Assembly: GCA_964568355.1 (NCBI GenBank)
Contig: CAZMRK010000022.1
Coordinates: forward strand, 1 to 18,565
Origin: JAJPJX01 sp964568355
GTDB lineage: Bacteria; Acidobacteriota; Terriglobia; Bryobacterales; Bryobacteraceae
DNA: 18,565 nucleotides
Direction: 5' to 3'
Each line of letters starts with the position of its first letter. Position 1 is the first letter of the stretch. The position numbers were made by a program, and so were the translations under genes. Below the pieces are notes generated by a model, which was not told the DNA's origin, ran no database searches, and was given only the letters and a program-made list of their open reading frames with translations. Below are positions 9,285 through 16,010 of the stretch, in pieces.

Positions 9285-9291
9285 GAAGTCC

Positions 9292-9624
9292 TCAGGCGAA
9301 GCGCAGAACTTTGTTTACGGCACGAGTGAGACGGGCCCAGTTGGCTTCTTCGGCCGCCAGTGCTTCCCGGCCGGTGGAGGTGAGGCGATAGTACCTCGCT
9401 TTGCGGCCCGCATCAGTCAAACTCCATTCGGCGGCTAGCAGGTTGTCGCGCTCGAGACGGTGGAGCGCAGGGTAGAGGGAGCCTTCTTCGACCTGGAGTG
9501 CGTGCTCGGATACGGACTGAATGTGCAGCGTAATACCATAGCCGTGCAACGGGCCGCGCTCCAACGTCTTGAGGATCAACAGGTCCAGCGTGCCCTGGAG
9601 CTTGTCGAGATTCCCGCGGCCCAT
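9292..9624 (-). CDS. PadR family transcriptional regulator
   Basis: This 110-aa winged-helix repressor has the PadR N-terminal domain. LQGTLDLLILKTLERGPLHG marks the first helices, EEGSLYPALHRLERDNLL the recognition helix and turn, and ARYYRLTSTGREAL the wing. A short C-terminal helix for dimerisation follows (EEANWARLTRAVNKVLRF). This is the short PadR class usually paired with ADOP permeases. The ATG at 9624 follows an AGG (9635-9633) by 8 nt, and that AGG lies inside a perfect palindrome likely to be the operator. The protein probably represses its own gene and the permease until it binds a ligand. The ligand is unknown. Confidence 0.93.
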   Translation of the reverse strand: MGRGNLDKLQGTLDLLILKTLERGPLHGYGITLHIQSVSEHALQVEEGSLYPALHRLERDNLLAAEWSLTDAGRKARYYRLTSTGREALAAEEANWARLTRAVNKVLRFA

Positions 9625-9632
9625 CTTATATA

Positions 9633-9646
9633 CCTAGACTTCTAGG
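9633..9646. promoter_or_regulatory. Probable PadR operator (perfect 6-2-6 palindrome)
   Basis: CCTAGA-CT-TCTAGG is a perfect inverted repeat. It lies 3 bp downstream of the predicted -10 box and spans the expected transcription start of padR. It ends 8 bp before the padR start codon, and its distal half contains the only Shine-Dalgarno-like AGG. The position fits autorepression by the adjacent PadR. Confidence 0.65.
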
Positions 9647-9649
9647 GTT

Positions 9650-9678
9650 AGATTACGGCACACCGATGCCTCTGTCAA
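9650..9678 (-). promoter_or_regulatory. Sigma-70 promoter of the PadR-permease operon
   Basis: On the minus strand a perfect -35 TTGACA (9678-9673) and a -10 TAATCT (9655-9650) are separated by 17 bp. The -10 keeps the three most conserved positions (T, A and final T). The predicted start near 9643 falls in the operator palindrome, leaving a leader of about 19 nt. Confidence 0.7.
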
Positions 9679-9708
9679 GAGTTTTGCGACCGGGACAGCG
9701 GCTGCTTT

Positions 9709-10818
9709 CTAGCCGAATTTTTTGCGGAACATCTCTACGGTGGGATCGCTTGCCTTGGTAGGCAGCGCGGCGGGTGACTCCCAATCCTCGGGTACTTCTT
9801 CCAGGCGGACCGGCTTACCGCCGTCCAGAATCGACCGGAAACCCGCGAGAAAGATGCGGGTCTTTTCCAAAATACCGTCGTAGCTCTGCGGCATCTCCCG
9901 GTAGCGGGCCATGCGCTCGAAAGCCCAAATGGTGGGCGCCCAGGCTTCCGTCGTGCTGAACGGGAAGCCGACTCCCGGCTGGATGTCGAACTGCCGTCCC
10001 CCGTAGTCTTCCGGCGTGTGCACTGCCAGAGTTCCCCATGGAGCGGTCGTCTGGTGCAAGCTTCCCAGGAAGGAGTTGCCGCTTGCGCCCTGATGCTCGA
10101 AGGTCATGACGCCCGGTATGCTGTACCAGTTTTTGGCCTGATAGGCGACTGAAACCACGGGGTTACCGGCTTCGACGATGGCTCGGTGAATCATGTAGAC
10201 GCCGTGCACGCCGTGGGTGGGATATTCATCGAACGAATTGGTGGCGGAATAGCACAGGATCTTCTTGCCCCCCGCCCATTTCCTGGCACGTGAAATGGCC
10301 TCCGTGTACTCGTAAGCGGAAGGACACAGAATCGTGGCGCCATGCTTGCGCGCGGTATCGAGCATCTTGCGCGCCTTGGCGAGCGAACTGGCGAACGGAC
10401 GATTGATCAGGTTGGGCAATCCAGCTTCGAGATAGGGCTGATGCAGGATGTGGTTCCACGGGTAATGATAATAGCCGCCCGAGATGATGGCATCCACCTT
10501 GCCCAGCATGTCGTCAAAATTGCGCACAGCTTCGCATCCGTAGATCTTTGCGAACTCGGCCGAGCGCGCCGGATCGATCTCCCAACAGTGCGTAATGTGC
10601 ATGCCGGTGAGCTGAATTTCCTTCTTGTCGGCGCGCGGATTCATCAGCGGAGCCCAAAGGGGCAGCAGGTGCGAGTAATTATGCACGTTGAGACAGCCGA
10701 TGCGCAGCGGGCCGGAGCGTGGGCCAGATGTCTGCGCTGTAGCCTGCGCGCCGGCAGCCAGCGCCAATGACGCCGTAGTCAAGAACTCGCGGCGTTTTGG
10801 GCGATCCGAAGAACTCAC
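9709..10818 (-). CDS. Tat-exported Gfo/Idh/MocA-like oxidoreductase lacking the usual catalytic Lys
   Basis: A GTG start at 10818 gives 369 aa. I prefer it to the longer ATG form (10878) because AGGAG lies 8 nt upstream and because the extra 20 codons would overlap the preceding gene. The N-terminus is a twin-arginine signal (KRREFLTTASLALAAGA), so the protein is probably exported folded. The body has a Rossmann-like start (LRIGCLNVHNYSH, without a clean GxGxxG), then DAIISGGYYHYPWN and LPNLINRPFASSLAKARKM. The last corresponds to the EKP region of Gfo/Idh/MocA enzymes, but reads N139-R140-P141, so the usual catalytic lysine is missing. A conserved HGVH (202-205) follows in the C-terminal domain. 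It may bind a cofactor without classical dehydrogenase activity, or act on an unusual substrate. It is 14 bp downstream of the split-barrel protein gene and probably co-transcribed with it. Confidence 0.78.
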   Translation of the reverse strand: MSSSDRPKRREFLTTASLALAAGAQATAQTSGPRSGPLRIGCLNVHNYSHLLPLWAPLMNPRADKKEIQLTGMHITHCWEIDPARSAEFAKIYGCEAVRNFDDMLGKVDAIISGGYYHYPWNHILHQPYLEAGLPNLINRPFASSLAKARKMLDTARKHGATILCPSAYEYTEAISRARKWAGGKKILCYSATNSFDEYPTHGVHGVYMIHRAIVEAGNPVVSVAYQAKNWYSIPGVMTFEHQGASGNSFLGSLHQTTAPWGTLAVHTPEDYGGRQFDIQPGVGFPFSTTEAWAPTIWAFERMARYREMPQSYDGILEKTRIFLAGFRSILDGGKPVRLEEVPEDWESPAALPTKASDPTVEMFRKKFG

Positions 10819-10826
10819 GATCTGGT

Positions 10827-10831
10827 CTCCT
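10827..10831 (-). promoter_or_regulatory. Ribosome binding site deciding the GTG start of the Gfo/Idh/MocA-like gene
   Basis: AGGAG lies 8 nt before GTG 10818-10816, immediately after the TGA stop of the upstream gene. No comparable site precedes the longer ATG start. Confidence 0.65.
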
Positions 10832-10832
10832 C

Positions 10833-11321
10833 TCAGGCAGTGTGCTTGTAGCGTTTGGCCCAGTCCACGCCATGCCACGTGGTCATCTTGACCGGGCGGA
10901 CGAACAACAGCCAGCGCGGCTCGGTAAGAGTCGGTTCCAAATAGTCCGGACCATGCTCACCCAGGTAGCGGACAGACATGCGCCGGGCGATCTCGACCCA
11001 TTTGCCGCCAAGATTGGGCTCTTCAAGCACCGTAGCCTGCCCCTTCACCAGCACACGGTTGTTATAAATGGTCTCGTCGTCAATGCACAGAAACACGCGT
11101 CCATCGCGCTGAACATTGCGTGCCCACGACGAACGCGCGCGCGGCACTATGTAGAACCCTCCATCACTGTATTCAAACCAGCACGGCACGACGTAAGGCC
11201 ATCCATCCTCGTCGAGCGTTCCAATCCGGCAGAACGGATTGCCGGAGAGGAACTCATTCAGTTCCTCTTCGCTCAGTTTACCGACCTTCCCGCGCCATGC
11301 TTCCTTCTCGGTTTCCGCCAT
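10833..11321 (-). CDS. Pyridoxamine 5'-phosphate oxidase-like FMN/F420-binding split-barrel protein
   Basis: This 162-aa cytoplasmic protein has the split beta-barrel pattern. A helix (LSEEELNEFLSG) is followed by FCRIGTLDEDGWPYVVPCWFEY, then GGFYIVPRARSSWARNVQRDG, VFLCIDD and NNRVLVKGQATVLEE. The C-terminal strand is RWLLFVRPVKMTTWHG. This matches the general pyridoxamine-phosphate-oxidase-like superfamily, whose members bind FMN, F420 or heme. The arrangement does not single out pdxH-type activity. The ATG is preceded by AGGAG at 9-nt spacing. It is the first gene of a probable two-gene unit with the Tat-exported oxidoreductase. A palindrome lies in the spacer of its candidate promoter. Confidence 0.85.
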   Translation of the reverse strand: MAETEKEAWRGKVGKLSEEELNEFLSGNPFCRIGTLDEDGWPYVVPCWFEYSDGGFYIVPRARSSWARNVQRDGRVFLCIDDETIYNNRVLVKGQATVLEEPNLGGKWVEIARRMSVRYLGEHGPDYLEPTLTEPRWLLFVRPVKMTTWHGVDWAKRYKHTA

Positions 11322-11393
11322 TTCGATCTGCTCCTGAAGCCAGGCTCCGCTCCATCCCGGCCGCGACCCGGCACCTTGTTTTTGAAGTAGATC

Positions 11394-11422
11394 ATCATAT
11401 CACCCGAGGGTGATGCTATAAG
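11394..11422 (-). promoter_or_regulatory. Candidate promoter of the split-barrel gene with palindrome in its spacer
   Basis: On the minus strand there is a -10 TATGAT (11399-11394) and a weak -35 CTTATA (11422-11417) with a 17-bp spacer. The spacer holds most of the perfect palindrome ATCACCC-GA-GGGTGAT (11399-11414). The -35 overlaps the stop codon of the upstream TPR gene. No T-run follows the palindrome on the minus strand, so an operator is more likely than a terminator. Confidence 0.45.
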
Positions 11423-13014
11423 GCGGCGAGGCTGAGGGAAATATCCGCTTTCGCCCAGTTGGCTTCAAACTCGCGCTTGACCCAGGCGGCATCCTCTTGT
11501 TTTCGCTGCGCCTGAAGGCTTTGCAGCAGGCCGAAAAGCATACGGCCATTGCGCGGGGAACGCTTCACCCCCTCGCGAAAGGTCTGTTCCGCATCGGCGG
11601 GGCGGCCGGCGCGCAATTGCTCGGCTCCCAATGACTCTCGCAGCGGGTAGTACCATGCAGGCGGCTCGTCGTACACCAGCGTATCCTGCATTTGGACAGC
11701 GCGCTGCCAGTGGGGAATGGCTTCCGCGGGAGAATCGGCCAGGCGAGCGGAGATCACTTCCGAAGCCAGGTGGAGCAGCACCGACGCCTTGTTCTGTCCC
11801 CAGGGGGCTTCAACCGCCACCTGGGCACGCATTTTTTCGAAGGCATCGCGTTCGCGGGCGGCTCCAGGTTTGTCGCCTTTTGCAGACAAGGCCATGGCTC
11901 GCCCGAAGTGCCAGACCGCGGTGCTCGTCTTCATGCCTGGTTTGGGCTGCGGCATCTTCAGGAGAGAGTCCCAATCGCCGAAACGAACGTAGGCCAGCAT
12001 GGGGACCGGTAGAAACGAATCGGCCCACTCGGGCATAGCGTCAACGACGGGCTCCATCTCCGAGAGCAGACGCGAGGCGGCTTCGAGCGCATCGCGCTTG
12101 CGGCCCTGCATCGAGCGTGCGTAAAGCACGAAGTGCAGGTTGTGGATATAGTACGGCATGTAGCTTCCGCCCATGACGTGCGTGGCGGAGAAATAGTTCT
12201 GATCCACCTGGACGGCGCGCTCGTTGACGGACGCTGCCATCTCCCAATCGCCCAGGATGAGCCAGATGTGGCCAGGCATGTGGACCATATGGCCGGCGGA
12301 GGGAACAATCCCCATGAGCCGCTGGGCACTGGCGATGGCGCGCTCGGGGGTTTGGGAAGATTCAACAGCGTGGATGTAGAGGTGGTTGGCGCCTGGGTGA
12401 TCCGGCCACCGGCGGAGCACGCCCTCCAGTGTTCGTTCCGCTTCGGGGATACCGGGAGCCGGCGTTCCGTCGGCCCGGTACCAATGCCAGCGGGTCGGGA
12501 TCATGAGGCTGTCGGCAAAAAAGGTGGCGGCATCCAGGTCGTCGGGATAGCGGGCGGCGAGATTTCGCATGGCCACGGCATAGACCGTCGGACGGTACTC
12601 TGGACACCAGGTCGCAACCGCATCCAGATAAGCCCGTTCGCGTGGCGGAACGCCGGAGAGCTTTTGCCCGACGGAGACGGCGGCGCACGCGGCTTTGTTG
12701 TCGAAGCTTGGGTCACCATCCATATTGATGTAGGGGCCTTGTGCAATGGCTATACCCCAGTAAGCCATAGCAGCAGTTGGATCCAGTTCGGCCGCCCGGC
12801 GGAACGAGCGCAGAGCCTCGTAGCGATTGAAACCATAAGCTAAGGTCAATCCCTGATCGAAGAACTTCTGCGCTTCGGCGTTTCGGGTGGCGATCGGGTG
12901 ATGCCAGATTCCGAGGCCGGGATAAAGGGCCACGGGCTTCTCATGCGAGGGACCTGGATGGCTTTGTGCCATGGCGAGTCCCAGAGGCAATATCCAGAAC
13001 GCGATTCGCTGCAT
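11416..13014 (-). CDS. Exported tetratricopeptide-repeat protein
   Basis: This 532-aa protein has a signal peptide (residues 1-17, ILPLGLAMAQ). A clear TPR pair lies at about 46-90 (AQKFFDQGLTLAYGFNRYEALRSFRRAAELDPTAAMAYWGIA, in two overlapping repeats). Further helical repeats follow, with a C-terminal TPR at about 465-515 (LGAEQLRAGRPADAEQTFREG). The middle carries a His-rich conserved block: GANHLYIHAVE (208-218), then AGHMVHMPGHI (240-250). This block is characteristic of a widespread exported TPR family of unknown function. The histidines (211, 215, 242, 245, 249) could bind metal, but that is inference. An AGGGGA ribosome-binding site precedes the ATG. The gene is divergent from the acyltransferase cassette and separated from the split-barrel gene by 94 bp. 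Confidence 0.85.
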   Translation of the reverse strand: MQRIAFWILPLGLAMAQSHPGPSHEKPVALYPGLGIWHHPIATRNAEAQKFFDQGLTLAYGFNRYEALRSFRRAAELDPTAAMAYWGIAIAQGPYINMDGDPSFDNKAACAAVSVGQKLSGVPPRERAYLDAVATWCPEYRPTVYAVAMRNLAARYPDDLDAATFFADSLMIPTRWHWYRADGTPAPGIPEAERTLEGVLRRWPDHPGANHLYIHAVESSQTPERAIASAQRLMGIVPSAGHMVHMPGHIWLILGDWEMAASVNERAVQVDQNYFSATHVMGGSYMPYYIHNLHFVLYARSMQGRKRDALEAASRLLSEMEPVVDAMPEWADSFLPVPMLAYVRFGDWDSLLKMPQPKPGMKTSTAVWHFGRAMALSAKGDKPGAARERDAFEKMRAQVAVEAPWGQNKASVLLHLASEVISARLADSPAEAIPHWQRAVQMQDTLVYDEPPAWYYPLRESLGAEQLRAGRPADAEQTFREGVKRSPRNGRMLFGLLQSLQAQRKQEDAAWVKREFEANWAKADISLSLAAL

Positions 13015-13323
13015 ACGATCCCCTTTTACGAACCAAGTGTCGCAGATGAATTTTGCTCAGGATACTGCACAAGAGGAGGGTCCGCCAAGGCCCGAGTACC
13101 CCAACTAAAGAAAAACCCTTAAGGACCCTTATGAGTGCCCCTTAAGCAACCTCCCTTTTCACTTTCGGTAATCTTCGGGATTGAGAGAAATTCCTCTTCA
13201 ATTCAGACTTTAATTAGACGGCGTTGCTCAGTATCTCAAGTGAGGCCACCTCTCGCCGCGGGCCAGCCGACATCAGTACCAAAGATCTGGTGCGGTGCTC
13301 TTCCTTTGATCGGAGAAACCATT
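13015..13323. promoter_or_regulatory. Divergent intergenic region between TPR gene and acyltransferase cassette
   Basis: About 309 bp holds the start region of the TPR gene and the leader of the cassette. The part from about 13100 to 13220 is AT-richer than the genes around it. CTTAAG occurs at 13118-13123 and 13141-13146, and an imperfect hairpin can form from CTTAAGG (13118) and CCTTAAG (13140). An open frame runs in phase with the acyltransferase from GTG 13135, but its third positions do not look like coding DNA. No convincing -10/-35 pair was found. Confidence 0.4.
13312..13316 (+). promoter_or_regulatory. Ribosome binding site for the TTG start of the first acyltransferase
   Basis: GGAGA lies 7 nt before TTG 13324. 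This start gives 298 aa, exactly the length of the downstream paralogue. A competing AAGGA (13121-13125) lies 9 nt before GTG 13135. Confidence 0.55.
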
Positions 13324-14220
13324 TTGTCGAACACTGCCGTTGCGTCTTATCTTCCAGCATCTAATTTTTCTTTCGCGACCTGGCCTCAGGCGACTCCGAC
13401 GGTCGCTGACTCCTTTCATAGCGGTCGATTCATCTTGCTGGCACCGTCCCACCAGACTCTTTCCCGGCAGTTCAGCCGCGCAGACGCAGATCCGATGCTG
13501 CATGCCCAATATCTGGGCGAGATGCAGCGTCTGCGCGGCAGGATTTATCTCAGCGACGGAGCGATTCAACCGTGGCAGCTCACCGCGGACGGGCGGCACC
13601 AGCTTGACACAGACGAGCGCAGTTGGCACCTGCTGTTGATGGACGCGCAAGGCCAGGTGTGCGGCTGCGCCCGCTACCTGCCCTACGACCCTGAGACACC
13701 GTTCGAACAGCTCGGCGTGCGGAGCGCGGCGCTGGCGGAGATGGCCCCGTGGTCGGGTGCTTTTCGCGCCGCCGCAGAGACGGAACTGTCCAAAGCCCGC
13801 CAGCGGAGGATCAGCTACGCGGAAGTGGGTGGTTGGGCGATTGACGAGGAGCATCGCGGCACGCGCGACGCCTTGCGCGTGGCGCTCGCCACCTTCGCGC
13901 TGGGACAACTCCTGGGACAGTGCATCGGCATGACCACGGCCACGGTGCGGCATGGGTCGGCGGGAATCCTGCGCAAGATCGGCGGTGCGCCGCTGGCGTT
14001 TGAAGGGCGGGAGATGCCAGCCTACTACGATCCGCAATATGATTGCGAAATGCAGATACTGCGTTTCGATTCGTCACAGCCCAATCCGCGCTATGCGGAG
14101 TGGGTCGGTCGGCTGCGGGAAGAGCTGGAGATGGCTCCGGTCATCTTCCGCAAGAGTGGGACTTTTTCGCACATATTTCCAGAGAGTGCAGGCTTCAACC
14201 TGCATGGATATGTGAGCTAG
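13324..14220 (+). CDS. Putative LuxI/FeeM-like N-acyltransferase, first paralogue
   Basis: With a TTG start this is a 298-aa cytoplasmic protein; a longer form from GTG 13135 (361 aa) is possible. The fold resembles autoinducer synthases and N-acyl amino acid synthases. A helix with basic residues (MQRLRGRIY, 67-75) is followed by acidic positions D95 and D97, then the strand SWHLLLMD and the loop VCGCARYLPY (112-121). The last resembles the GCARLLPT motif of LuxI-type proteins. EVGGWAI (167-173) matches the E-[VL]-[GS]-R-x-AV region, with the Arg replaced by Gly. The C-terminal block YYDPQY-x-CEMQ-x-LRFDS is shared with the second paralogue. Canonical GNAT motif A (RxxGxG/A) is not clean. 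These families transfer an acyl group from acyl-ACP or acyl-CoA to an amino acid or SAM; the substrate here is unknown. The gene ends 4 bp before the flavoenzyme. Confidence 0.6.
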   Translation: MSNTAVASYLPASNFSFATWPQATPTVADSFHSGRFILLAPSHQTLSRQFSRADADPMLHAQYLGEMQRLRGRIYLSDGAIQPWQLTADGRHQLDTDERSWHLLLMDAQGQVCGCARYLPYDPETPFEQLGVRSAALAEMAPWSGAFRAAAETELSKARQRRISYAEVGGWAIDEEHRGTRDALRVALATFALGQLLGQCIGMTTATVRHGSAGILRKIGGAPLAFEGREMPAYYDPQYDCEMQILRFDSSQPNPRYAEWVGRLREELEMAPVIFRKSGTFSHIFPESAGFNLHGYVS

Positions 14221-14224
14221 GGCG

Positions 14225-15865
14225 ATGACCGCGAACGAGGACGCCGCGCTGGCGGCCTGGCGCGATGTGGTCGGCCCGGAAAATCTAGAGACCGGCACTT
14301 CCGCCCTGCGTGAAGCGGAGACTGCCACTTTCGGCACCACGCAACGAATTCCAGCAATCCTGCGGCCGGCGAACCGTGAGCAAGTTCACGAATGCCTGGC
14401 TATCGCCAGCCGTTTCGGCATTCCGGTATATCCCGTCAGCGGCGGCAAGAATTGGGGATACGGCTCGCGTGTTCCGGTGGTGGACCGCTGCGCGTTGCTG
14501 GACCTCGGGCGAATGAACCGCATTCTGGATTTCAGCGAGGACCTGGGCTACGTGACCGTGGAGCCGGGCGTGACGCAGGGCCAGTTGTACTCGTTTCTCC
14601 AGGAGCGCCGATCACGGTTGTGGATGGATGCAACCGGGGCCACCCCCGAGGCCAGCGTTGTGGGCAATACGCTGGAGCGCGGCTTCGGCCACACTCCCTA
14701 TGGCGATCACTTCGAGCATGTGTGTGGTCTGGAGGTGATTCTGCCCAATGGCGACCTGATCCAGACCGGGTTTGGACGCTTCGAGGGATCGGCAGCCGCA
14801 CCGGTGAGCCGATGGGGTCTGGGGCCGTCGCTGGACGGCTTGTTTTCACAATCAAACCTGGGCGTGGTGACGCGCATGACGGTCTGGCTGATGCCGGCAC
14901 CCGAATATTTCCAGGCTTACTTCTTTTCCTGCGACGACGAGTCCGGGCTGGGATCGCTGGTCGAGGCTCTGCGTCCGCTACGCTTGAACGGCACCATCCG
15001 CAGCACCGTGCACATCGGCAACGACTATAAGGTCATCTCCGGAATCCGGCAATATCCGTGGGAAGAGACTGGAGGCAAGACCCCGTTGGATGGGGAGTTG
15101 CTTCGCGTGATGCGGGGGAGATTTCAGATTGGTCGATGGAGCGGTTCCGGGGCGCTCTATGGCACCCGCGCCCAGGTAGCCGAGGCGCGGCGCCTGATCC
15201 GGCGGGCGCTGGCGGGGAAGGTCCGGAAACTGCAATTTCTGGACGACCGAATTTTGAACCTGGCTCAGCGCTTCGCCAAGCCGTACCAATGGATCACCGG
15301 CTGGGACCTCGGCCGCACGCTGGAAATGGTCCGGCCGGTCTACGGGTTGATGAAAGGCATCCCCACCAGCCATCCGCTGGCGAGCACGTATTGGCGCAAA
15401 CGCCACACGCCGCCGGCGGAGATGAATCCGGATCGCGACGGCTGCGGTCTGCTATGGTGCAGCCCCGTGGCTCCAGCCACGGGACTCCATGCCGACCAAT
15501 TGGCCCGGCTGTCGGAAGAAACCGTCCTGAAACATGGATTCGAGCCCATGCTTTCGATCTCTATGGTGTCCGACCGGGCGCTGACCTGCGTCATCTCCCT
15601 CAACTATGACCGGAGTGTACCGGGAGAGGACCAACGCGCCTCAATCTGCCACAGGGACCTGCTGGAGCGCCTGCGGACAGCGGGCTATCACACCTACCGG
15701 CTCAGCATCGAAGCCATGGACACCATAAAGGGCCAAGCCGGTGACCGCCGTCTCTTGAGTGCCATCAAGAATGCAGTGGACCCTCACGGTATTTTGGCAC
15801 CCGGCCGCTACGAGTCCAGGTCCGGGGACCAGACGGCAGCCGGCGGGGGTACGACCCTTGGATAA
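14225..15865 (+). CDS. FAD-linked oxidase of the vanillyl alcohol oxidase / 4-cresol dehydrogenase family
   Basis: This 546-aa flavoenzyme matches the family from end to end. The FAD-binding PCMH domain contains PVSGGKNWGYGSRVPV (about 70-85), VEPGVTQGQLY (112-122), VGNTLERGFGHTPYGDHF (146-163) and WGLGPSLDGLFSQSNLG (197-213). The C-terminal domain contains ALRPLRLNGTI and YHTYRLSIEAMD (488-499), and ends VDPHGILAPGR. By comparison with 4-cresol dehydrogenase and vanillyl alcohol oxidase as I remember them, Tyr79 (GYGS) and Tyr491-Arg492 match the residues that bind the substrate phenolate. Asp161 (YGDH) matches the catalytic Asp of vanillyl alcohol oxidase. This predicts oxidation of a para-alkylphenol. 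Whether FAD is bound covalently is unclear. No signal peptide is seen. It starts 4 bp after the first acyltransferase and is almost certainly co-translated with it. Confidence 0.9.
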   Translation: MTANEDAALAAWRDVVGPENLETGTSALREAETATFGTTQRIPAILRPANREQVHECLAIASRFGIPVYPVSGGKNWGYGSRVPVVDRCALLDLGRMNRILDFSEDLGYVTVEPGVTQGQLYSFLQERRSRLWMDATGATPEASVVGNTLERGFGHTPYGDHFEHVCGLEVILPNGDLIQTGFGRFEGSAAAPVSRWGLGPSLDGLFSQSNLGVVTRMTVWLMPAPEYFQAYFFSCDDESGLGSLVEALRPLRLNGTIRSTVHIGNDYKVISGIRQYPWEETGGKTPLDGELLRVMRGRFQIGRWSGSGALYGTRAQVAEARRLIRRALAGKVRKLQFLDDRILNLAQRFAKPYQWITGWDLGRTLEMVRPVYGLMKGIPTSHPLASTYWRKRHTPPAEMNPDRDGCGLLWCSPVAPATGLHADQLARLSEETVLKHGFEPMLSISMVSDRALTCVISLNYDRSVPGEDQRASICHRDLLERLRTAGYHTYRLSIEAMDTIKGQAGDRRLLSAIKNAVDPHGILAPGRYESRSGDQTAAGGGTTLG

Positions 15866-16010
15866 CTTAAGTTAGGATAACATTCTATATCTTATCTTTA
15901 GTTATCCATAACTTTATATATCCCCTAACTTTGTATAAGAATAGACGTGATCATTTCCACAAGGTACACTTGGCGGATAGTTATAGTACTAACTGGAACT
16001 GAATACAAAG
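15860..16010. promoter_or_regulatory. AT-rich intergenic region with repeated GGATAAC/TAACTT motifs
   Basis: The gap before the second acyltransferase is strikingly AT-rich against GC-rich neighbours. GGATAAC occurs at 15860 and 15875, 15 bp apart, with its inverse GTTATCC at 15901. TAACTT occurs at 15863, 15909 and 15926. A perfect 12-bp palindrome, TAACTTAAGTTA, spans 15863-15874 and overlaps the flavoenzyme stop. A dyad with arms AGTTA and TAACT lies at 15979-15994 and contains a -10-like TATAGT (15982-15987). No matching -35 was found. Confidence 0.5.

Noticed and set aside
10819..10878. Upstream ATG start (10878) of the Gfo/Idh/MocA-like gene
   Set aside because: It would overlap the preceding gene and put 20 extra residues before the Tat motif. 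The GTG at 10818 has a good ribosome-binding site.
13135..13323. N-terminal extension of the first acyltransferase from GTG 13135
   Set aside because: It has no counterpart in the paralogue and poor coding composition, although an AAGGA precedes the GTG. TTG 13324 with GGAGA gives equal paralogue lengths.
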